From contig JAGMWG010000008.1 of the NCBI GenBank assembly GCA_020744225.1, positions 1,612,001 through 1,676,000 on the forward strand: a DNA stretch of 64,000 nt, read 5' to 3'. How positions within the stretch are numbered: the first letter of the stretch is position 1; each line of letters begins with the position of its first letter. Origin of the DNA: Paraphoma chrysanthemicola. Taxonomy: Eukaryota; Ascomycota; Dothideomycetes; Pleosporales; Phaeosphaeriaceae. The translations under genes and the position numbers were made by a program. Below are positions 56,823 through 64,000 of the stretch, piece by piece. Under the pieces are notes generated by a model. It was not told the origin of the DNA. It searched no databases and saw nothing but the letters and a program-made list of their open reading frames with translations.

Positions 56823-57785
56823 TGGGCAGTAAGACCTGGCTCCAATTTTGCTTGTATTTTTCTACGCAACGGCCGCTCTGGGATTTTCTAATAATAGGAC
56901 TTTGGTAATAGAATGAGACGAATGACTTTGTCATTGCTCGACAGTGCTCAAGTACCTAATCTCGAACTCCTTCCGAATTGGCTTTGCACTCCCGCGTAGA
57001 GCGATATCCTGACATAGAGTCGACCTTTGGGATAGTCATTATCTGATGATCATCCGAGGTTGATGACGTAATCTAGCCATGACATAGGAGCATGCGAGAA
57101 CACACGTTGTCTACAACGTCTAACCTAGGATGAAGACTCGCAAGGTATTGCTCGTACCCAATCCTCCCTCGACGCCTACCAACTAGCATAATCTTTTGTA
57201 GAGTATCACATGTCCCTTTTCACTCGACTTCATCTATATACATGAGTTTCATTTTCTTTGTACATATTCTTTTAATTCAACTGTAAGTTGATAGTACTTG
57301 TGGAAGGTTCCGACTGGCATATAACCGAAATGGATAGTTCTGTACTAGCGCAAGGTGGTAATGCGCTATTTCCGATTGGCCGAGCTACATCATTCCCGAA
57401 GCTGGGGAAGGAACGAGTCAGGCCAACCTCTTACGTCGGCTGCATCTCCAGCTTCCATCTGAATTCCACGGGAGTCGAAAGAGCCCAGCCCCGGTCGTGT
57501 CTAGCTATTGTACTTCGGGTCAAAAGTCATCCCAGCAAGGACGCGTAGATACACATCTGAGTACCGAGTTACCGATGCTTGTAAACCTGGATGCATGATG
57601 GCATGACGACAATCTGCCCGCAACAACCTCGAGTCCATACAACCGAGGGTTCTCGAGAGGGGCATGCCGACGACAGCTAAGCTAGCGCCACCACTCCTAC
57701 CATCCTATGCGGCTATGTCGTCGTACATTTGGTCCCTTTGCCATTGCCTCTTTTCCATGCAGTTGCTCACGTTTCACTCGCCTTC
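56823..57785. other. Intergenic, 1.0 kb
   Basis: No gene seen. T-rich around 57225-57285. Contains the SDH-like gene promoter. Confidence 0.4.
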
Positions 57786-59912
57786 ATGATGCGTGCTTTT
57801 GCGCGGGCTGTTCAACGCCAGCAGTTTGGTGCTCGTAGCTCCTTCCTCCGACGAACATCGCGGCAGCATCGCGGTTTCGCGTCAGTCAATGCTCGAAATG
57901 TGAAAGGGCTTACAGTCATTGACCACCATTACGAGTACGCTGTTCATTTCAGACTTTCGTAATCAATCTGACCGCCCGTAGTGCCATTGTTGTCGGAGCT
58001 GGTGGCGCAGGCCTTCGCGCCGCCGTAGGCCTCACCGAAGCCGGACTCAAGACGGCATGCGTATCGAAGCTCTTCCCCACACGGTCGCACACGGTCGCCG
58101 CACAAGGAGGAATCAATGCCGCGCTCGGCAATATGACCGAGGATGATTGGCGGTGGCACATGTACGATACTGTGAAGGGATCAGATTGGCTGGGCGACCA
58201 GGACGCCATACACTACATGACACGCGAAGCTGTCCCAGCCGTTGTTGAGCTAGAGAACTATGGCATGCCATTTTCGCGGACGAACGAAGGGACGATATAC
58301 CAGCGAGCGCTGGGTGGACAGAGCTTGAAGTATGGCAAAGGCGGTCAGGCATACAGGACAGCATGTGCAGCCGACCGGACCGGCCATGCTATGCTGCACA
58401 CATTATATGGACAGAGTCTGAAGGAGGGTGTACAATTCTTCATTGAATGGTTCGCTCTGGACCTAATGATGAGCGATGGAAAGTGCGTAGGCATCACAGC
58501 AATGAACATGGAGGACGGCACGTGCCATCGCATGTTTGCCAGGAACACAATCCTGGCTACTGGTGGTGAGTAGGCTCAAAGGTCAGAATTGGGCGGGGTA
58601 GAAAGATAGAACTGACCATGCGTAGGCTACGGTCGAGCATACTTCAGCGCAACAAGTGCGCACACGAGCACAGGAGACGGATGCGCAATGGCTTCGAGAG
58701 CTGGACTGCCCTTGCAGGATATGGAGTTTGTGCAATTTCACCCTTCAGGGATCTATGGCGCAGGCGTATGTTCCGCTCAGGCTCCATGCACGGCAGCATA
58801 CAGCTAATACATGTGATAGGTCTTGATCACTGAGGGTGCACGCGGTGAAGGCGGTTATCTTCTCAACGGCGAGGGCGAGCGATTCATGGAGCGCTATGCT
58901 CCCACAGCGAAAGACTTAGCTTCTAGAGACGTCGTCTCAAGAAGTATGAACCTGGAGATCATTGAGGGCCGAGGCTGCGGCCCCGAAAAAGACCACATCC
59001 ATCTGCAGTTGTCGCATCTACCCAAAGAAGTAATCATGGAGCGATTACCAGGTATCGCGGAGACTGCAGGCATTTTCGCAGGCATCGACGTCACGAAAGA
59101 ACCAATACCAGTATTGCCAACAGTACATTACTGTATGGGTGGCATACCGACGAACTTCCATGGCCAAGTGCTAGACGTAAGAGATGGCAAAGACCATGTT
59201 GTAGATGGCTTGTATGCTGCAGGCGAGGCTGCGTGCGTTAGCGTACATGGTGCCAATCGACTGGGCGCAAACTCTCTGCTCGACATTGTCGTATTCGTAA
59301 GTCTTCGTTGCAACCATAAATCCAGTGCCGCGCAAATATACTCACATCTTGCAGGGCCGAGCTTCTGCTCTTCATGTCTCCTCAAACCACGCCCCCGCCG
59401 CCGCTCACAACCCAGCTCCCGAGAACGTCGGGCTTGACTCAATAGGAGAAATCGACACGATCCTGAACTCGAATGGCAATACGCCAACATCCTCACTCCG
59501 CGACTCTATGCAACGCACCATGCAGCAGACGACTGCTGTGTTCCGCACGCAAGACTCGCTATCGAAGGGCAATAAACAACTTCGCGAAACCGAGAAGACT
59601 TTTGCAAATGATCTGCGAGTGACTGATCGTTCGCTGATATGGAACTCTGATCTCATCGAGACACTCGAGCTCCGCAATCTGCTCACCAACGCCATCCAGA
59701 CGAGCAAGTCCGCATTAACGCGGACAGAAAGCCGAGGCGCACACGCAAGAGACGACTACAAGGATCGAAACGATGGTGAATGGATGAAGCACAGCTTAAC
59801 ATGGCAGAGTAATCTTGGCGATGATGTGAAATGGGGCACAAGAGCCGTGACCATGGGAACGCTTGATGAGAACGAGTGTAAGAGTGTACCGCCGGTCAAG
59901 CGGTCGTACTAG
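57786..59912 (+). CDS. Succinate dehydrogenase flavoprotein (Sdh1) paralogue, divergent
   Basis: Five exons: join(57786..57934,57982..58565,58626..58765,58820..59296,59355..59912), 635 aa. A mitochondrial presequence (MMRAFARAVQRQQFGARSSF) precedes DHHYDAIVVGAGGAGLRAAV. The histidine that covalently holds FAD is kept in LFPTRSHTVAAQGGINAAL (about residue 86). QFHPSGIYGAGVLITEGARG and the C-terminal HARDDYKDRNDGEWMKHSLT are also present. It should sit in complex II on the matrix side. Several usually conserved stretches differ (MTREAVPAVVELENYGMPFS, YCMGGIPTNFHG, a shortened variable tail), so I read it as a second, diverged copy rather than the main sdh1; only a genome search can settle that. 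Confidence 0.9.
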
Positions 59913-60003
59913 ATCTTGACCTATAGACCAATTTATCGAACGAATGAGAAACGTTGGGTAATTACATTCGACACCATGATCGATGTCGAGAACGTTGGTG
60001 ACA

Positions 60004-60024
60004 AAGGAAATAACGTTATGTACC
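60004..60024. repeat. 21 bp direct repeat, copy 1 (copy 2 at 60092-60112)
   Basis: The segment at 60004-60024 recurs without mismatch at 60092-60112, 88 bp on. Its core ATAACGTTAT is a palindrome. It lies in the 3' region of both flanking genes, so roles in termination or 3' UTR control are possible; a dimeric protein site is another. Confidence 0.8.
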
Positions 60025-60091
60025 ACTGCCACCGTCTTCGTTTTCGTCGTCTAGTCTTCCCCGTGAACGTTGTCGTACGCGTACTGAGTGT

Positions 60092-60112
60092 AAGGAAATA
60101 ACGTTATGTACC
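60092..60112. repeat. 21 bp direct repeat, copy 2
   Basis: Exact copy of 60004-60024. See that entry. Confidence 0.8.
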
Positions 60113-60316
60113 GCGATGTTCCTCCAAAAGGATCTCCAGACCGTTGTTATACGCGGTCTGTAGAGATGCAACGTTGATACTTACCTTCCCATAATAGCTC
60201 ATACGCTTTGCATTTCCACGTCTTACGTCAAAATGTTCCGTCTAATCGTCCCAACACACCTTTAGTGCTACACAAGATAGTCAGTCTCACATCCACCTAA
60301 AAAGAAAGTCATCACT

Positions 60317-63300
60317 TCACCAGTGAAATCGAGGGAGAGGGGACTTACAACACGGAAACGGAAAATACATATCCTGCATCTCCGTCAAATACGCATGGTA
60401 CTCATACTTCCCACCCATCTTCTTCGCAACCTTATGCACCTTGCCCTGCGGCCCAGCAGCTGGTCTCAACTTCTTCAACCGCGCGACTTCACGCAGCATC
60501 GTCGCGAGCGTAATGCGCGTCATCGGCAGCCCGAGACACTGATGCGGACCATGCCCGAGATGCACGTACGCATCGACGGGACGCGTGATGTCGACTTCAT
60601 CCGGGTTCGGGAAGATAGTCGGGTCGTGCGACGCTTCGCGGAGGTTGACGAAGACTGCATCGCCCTGTTTCAAGTTCGTCGTGGTGCCGTTTTCAGTAAT
60701 GCTCGTATCTTTCGCCACGCTGCGAATAACTGCCGTTTCGCCGTTCAAGCGCCCTCCCTCGAGAGTGTAATGTACAATCTTGTCAAACGCCGCCTCGCTG
60801 TCGTCTAGTGCGAGTTTCTGTATCGCGGGCCAGTGCGTCTTGCCGGCGCCCAGGATGTAGTATTCGAGAATCTGCCCGAATAATTGGCCTTGGTTGGATA
60901 CCATTCCGCCTGCGGTGCCGAGGATGTGGCCCCAGACGAGTTGGTTTGCGGGCATGCCTGATGCGAGGAGGCGCTGGATGAGATGAATACCATACGACTT
61001 GAGGCCGGAGTCTTCGGGCCAGATTGCGTGTGTGATGCTGTGTAAGAATCCGGCCTTGGAGATTGCTTCGACGTTCTTTTCGACAATGTTGCCGAGGATT
61101 TGCGTCGCTTTGTGCGCTTTGACGTGGAGTGGGAAACTACCTGCAGGATCGACGTCGAAGAAGATGAGCGCGAAGACGGACGACATGATGAGGTAGAGTT
61201 CTGCTTCGGTGAAGATGCCGCGCGGTCGCTCATCGGTTTTGAGCGGGAGCATGAAGAGTTCTGCGCAAAAGTGGACGTGGGCGAGATTGCCGACGTCGCG
61301 GATGATGTCGACTTGGTTGAAGTCTGCAATCTTTGCGGATTTCTCTGCGAGAAGTTCGCGGGTTTTCGCCGTGTAAAAGTCACGGATCTCCTTCTCCCAT
61401 TCAGACACGTACAGCGCTTTGGACACCATGGTTCGGGATGCAGTGTTCTTGGGTCCATCACCAGCGAGCATGAAGTCTTTGGCTGAGGGTCCCATGATGT
61501 ATTCCATCGCCGCGCCCCAGGTGACTTTGAAGGTGGCTTGATCTTTCATGATCTCGGTGGCGAGCTTGTATTCCTTGACCATGTGGGGATGGTGGGTGGC
61601 TTGCGGCTTGCTAAAGTCGTATAGCTTGTCCTTCTTCAGGTCCTTGAGCGCTTCTTGCATGGCTGAAGGAATGGTGAGCGGGTAGTGAGCGTAAACACTG
61701 TTCTGCTTGAAGTGGTTGGGGAAAGCGCGCAGGAACAGCTTGTAGAATACACAACCATTGTCGATGTCCGTATCGTGATCAACGAGTCGATAACCCCAGT
61801 TCGTGAGCGTCCGTGGGTTGTAATCCTTCGTGTAGAATCTGTCACCGCGAACAAGTGCCACCGCATCCGACAATACGGCGCGGGAAACTGTATAAGGTGG
61901 ACACAGACCAGATCCAGGTGCCATTGGCTGCTTGGCGTCTTCAACAACGATACCAGGATAGATCTCAACCTTGTCTGGATGGTCGTAGAGATGCTTAAGC
62001 TGCTGCTGGACGTACTTGTCGGAAGTGATGTCCTCGAACGTATTGTGCGGCTCAAGGTGGAAGTATTTCCTGAACTCGTTCAACGAGCCCAAGTTCCATG
62101 CTCGCGCCTGCTCGATACCAAGAACTTCGATTGCGCGGAAAATAGCAGGAACTCTGTTTGGACCGAAAGAGTTGGCGCAATCCTCGATGCTGGAGACAAG
62201 AATGTCTACGAGACCTTGGTCGGCGAGAGTGCCGTCCTTGGCTCGCTCGAGACCAGCAAACTTACGCTTCGACGGATCAGGATCTGTTTTCTTGTACACT
62301 TCGCTCAACCGACCCAAGAACTCGCCTTTGCCCACGGTCTTTGGATCACGGCCTTCGCCGAATAGACCTTCCCACATCTCTTCAGTCCACTTTTCATCGC
62401 GATCTGAGACGGTCGAATGCCATCGGTAGACCAGATTGAATTCGGCTGAGACCTGGTTACCGACGCCAATTGGTAGATCCTTGATGTCTGCACGAGGATT
62501 GAGCTGCCAATTGCTGTCGGTCCGATTCAAATCGAGGATTGTGCGGACGTAGTCGATCAAGATGATGTTGACATACAGACCACATGTAATGAGACGGCCA
62601 GTCTGGAAAAGATCGTTGTCGTACTTGACCTTTGAGTCCTTCCACTTTTTATTTGCCGCGTCATCCTTTTCCTTGTCTCCGGAAGGCTTCGGTGCCTCAG
62701 CTGCCGGCTTTGGAAAGCGGTTCTGTTCGTTGATGAGTGCTAAATTCTCGACCACATAATTGTGGAAGCGATTGAACATGATAAGCATTGCTCCTACGCC
62801 CGGTGGAAAGAATAACAGGCGGGCTTCAGAGAAGCAGTCGGGCTTGATCTTTCCATCGACCTTGGTTCGCATCATATCTTGCTCATCCTGATTGCTTCCA
62901 TACAAGGGCGACAGATCCAGGTACGAGCTTGTCATCGAGACCGAGTAGTCTTCATGGCTTGTCCGGAAACAGTCATGAATAATAATAGAAGCGAGGTAGA
63001 ACAGCATGCTAGAGATCCTGTTCGGATGCAACTCCGCATGCTTCCTAGTCATAATGCTGTCGAACACGACTCCCGGGTCTGGACGAGCGGGAGTTTGCAT
63101 TTGAGATGGCTTCACAGTCCTGGCATATGGGGTACCTGCTGCGCCGAGTTGAGGATGAATCAAGCTGTTGTTGGAGCCATCCGCCGACCTGTACTGGTAC
63201 TTAGCTCCGAGGTAAGACTGTGGGGGATGCTCCAGGTCGTTCCAGAGCTGGTCCAGAAACTTGTGTGTAACGGCATCTCTCGTCTTAGAACCTTCCGGTA

Positions 63301-63670
63301 GAGCAGCTGCGGTACGGATCAATCCTTCCATAAGATATGTCTTATCGTCGGTCGGCGCTCCGGTCATCTTCTCCTTTTGTACCTCTAGTAGAGTCTGGAT
63401 ATTTTCAATGCCCAAGTGGCTCATATCGCGGAGTCCGCTTTCAACTTTGGAAAAAAGCGTCGTCTTCTCCTCTGGCACAATCTTGGATCCATCGCCAGTT
63501 TGTGGTACAGGAGCGGCGGCAGCGCCGAGCAATGCCGCGAACGACTTGAATTTGGTCCCTACTGAGCCGCGAAGCTTGTCCAATTCTGACTGCTCCGCTG
63601 GCTTGGGTGGCGTCACGCCTGTCCGGGTGTCGACGTGAGCATCCCAGGCAGCTTTGGCATCGGAAGTCAT
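60317..63670 (-). CDS. Linoleate diol synthase / psi-factor oxygenase (Ppo), dioxygenase-P450 fusion
   Basis: One long exon, 1117 aa. The haem dioxygenase half has His232 in SIIIHDCFRTSHEDYS, SSYLDLSPLYGSNQDEQD, and the catalytic Tyr415 and proximal His418 in FNLVYRWHSTVSDRDE. The P450 half keeps the I-helix ANQLVWGHILGTAGG and the haem-thiolate Cys (about 1045) in HLGHGPHQCLGLPMTR, so both activities look intact, as in PpoA-type 8R-dioxygenase/diol synthases rather than PpoC types that lack the cysteine. It oxidises C18 fatty acids to oxylipins that balance sexual and asexual development. A GTAAGT at 60348 and acceptor at 60297 would give a different last few residues (stop at 60268). Confidence 0.95.
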   Translation of the reverse strand: MTSDAKAAWDAHVDTRTGVTPPKPAEQSELDKLRGSVGTKFKSFAALLGAAAAPVPQTGDGSKIVPEEKTTLFSKVESGLRDMSHLGIENIQTLLEVQKEKMTGAPTDDKTYLMEGLIRTAAALPEGSKTRDAVTHKFLDQLWNDLEHPPQSYLGAKYQYRSADGSNNSLIHPQLGAAGTPYARTVKPSQMQTPARPDPGVVFDSIMTRKHAELHPNRISSMLFYLASIIIHDCFRTSHEDYSVSMTSSYLDLSPLYGSNQDEQDMMRTKVDGKIKPDCFSEARLLFFPPGVGAMLIMFNRFHNYVVENLALINEQNRFPKPAAEAPKPSGDKEKDDAANKKWKDSKVKYDNDLFQTGRLITCGLYVNIILIDYVRTILDLNRTDSNWQLNPRADIKDLPIGVGNQVSAEFNLVYRWHSTVSDRDEKWTEEMWEGLFGEGRDPKTVGKGEFLGRLSEVYKKTDPDPSKRKFAGLERAKDGTLADQGLVDILVSSIEDCANSFGPNRVPAIFRAIEVLGIEQARAWNLGSLNEFRKYFHLEPHNTFEDITSDKYVQQQLKHLYDHPDKVEIYPGIVVEDAKQPMAPGSGLCPPYTVSRAVLSDAVALVRGDRFYTKDYNPRTLTNWGYRLVDHDTDIDNGCVFYKLFLRAFPNHFKQNSVYAHYPLTIPSAMQEALKDLKKDKLYDFSKPQATHHPHMVKEYKLATEIMKDQATFKVTWGAAMEYIMGPSAKDFMLAGDGPKNTASRTMVSKALYVSEWEKEIRDFYTAKTRELLAEKSAKIADFNQVDIIRDVGNLAHVHFCAELFMLPLKTDERPRGIFTEAELYLIMSSVFALIFFDVDPAGSFPLHVKAHKATQILGNIVEKNVEAISKAGFLHSITHAIWPEDSGLKSYGIHLIQRLLASGMPANQLVWGHILGTAGGMVSNQGQLFGQILEYYILGAGKTHWPAIQKLALDDSEAAFDKIVHYTLEGGRLNGETAVIRSVAKDTSITENGTTTNLKQGDAVFVNLREASHDPTIFPNPDEVDITRPVDAYVHLGHGPHQCLGLPMTRITLATMLREVARLKKLRPAAGPQGKVHKVAKKMGGKYEYHAYLTEMQDMYFPFPCCKSPLPRFHW

Positions 63671-64000
63671 GCTAGAGGCTTATCAGAGTGCATCGAAGAC
63701 ACTAGCAAGCCGGGAAGACAAGAACGTAGCATAGAGATATTGGGGAATTTTTGACTCTTCGCAGGCGCTCAGTAGCCTCTCCACAACTCAACAAAGCTTG
63801 CGAGTTGGCGTGCTGAGTTCCATGTCGTACTATCTCGACGCTCATTGTAGTGCTGGGAAGACAAAATCGAAAGGAAGCTATCCCACTTACATGAACCCCG
63901 CAACCTTGAAATAGCAATCCTTTCTTGACAATCTCAGAAACAACTCAGACCAAAATCGTCTTCGCAATATGAGAAAACCAAATGAACAAGTGTCGTTGCG
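63671..64000. other. Upstream of Ppo gene, window edge
   Basis: Promoter/leader of the Ppo gene on the minus strand. No gene seen in these 330 bases. Confidence 0.4.

Larger units (their letters stand above)
59913..60267. other. Convergent intergenic with repeats
   Basis: The gap between two converging stops. It holds a 21 bp direct repeat pair and six AACGTT palindromes, listed separately. No gene. Confidence 0.5.

Overview
This window is nuclear DNA of a filamentous ascomycete fungus. The evidence is split genes with short introns (mostly 43-66 bp, GT...AG, CTRAY-like branch sites), two HET-domain genes, a Zn2Cys6 regulator, a fused Trp5-type tryptophan synthase, a fused Arg5,6 protein and a psi-factor-type fatty acid dioxygenase/P450. 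Dothideomycetes is my best guess, but that is inference. I rebuilt the exon structures by hand and checked every joined model for reading phase.

0-20 kb is mostly housekeeping. It holds the 3' end of a HET gene beside a decayed family-2 peroxidase, Rmt2 arginine methyltransferase, an unknown protein, a GH76 cell-wall mannosidase, a synaptobrevin (Snc), Arg5,6, a large disordered UBA protein behind a 2.6 kb gap, and the Ies2-type INO80 subunit.

20-34 kb is metabolic and partly accessory. A six-exon Zn2Cys6 factor lies next to a secreted rhamnogalacturonate lyase, which is divergent from an MFS transporter. Then come a small GPI-like protein, an M20 amidohydrolase, a CmcJ/NvfI (AsaB-like) oxidoreductase, an isopenicillin-N-synthase-like dioxygenase and a small Cys/His-rich protein. 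34-41 kb is core again: tryptophan synthase and an SPX-domain phosphate transporter of the Pho87/90/91 type.

41-57 kb is the accessory stretch and the most interesting part. It has a 2 kb gene-poor gap, a glycine-rich protein and a complete HET-domain gene. Two small signal-peptide/single-TM paralogues share a juxtamembrane AWPRLR motif and the same intron position, and they flank a GNAT acetyltransferase. A Mid2/WSC-like Ser/Thr-rich membrane protein, a four-exon tetraspanin, several small unknown proteins and an AIG1/GIMAP-like GTPase follow. Most of the proteins here are membrane, signalling or recognition types, so this is the best place to look for an undescribed system; that linkage is inference.

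57-64 kb holds a divergent succinate dehydrogenase flavoprotein paralogue converging on a linoleate diol synthase/Ppo gene. The 400 bp between them carry a perfect 21 bp direct repeat and six AACGTT palindromes. I found no rRNA, tRNA, CRISPR or intact transposon.
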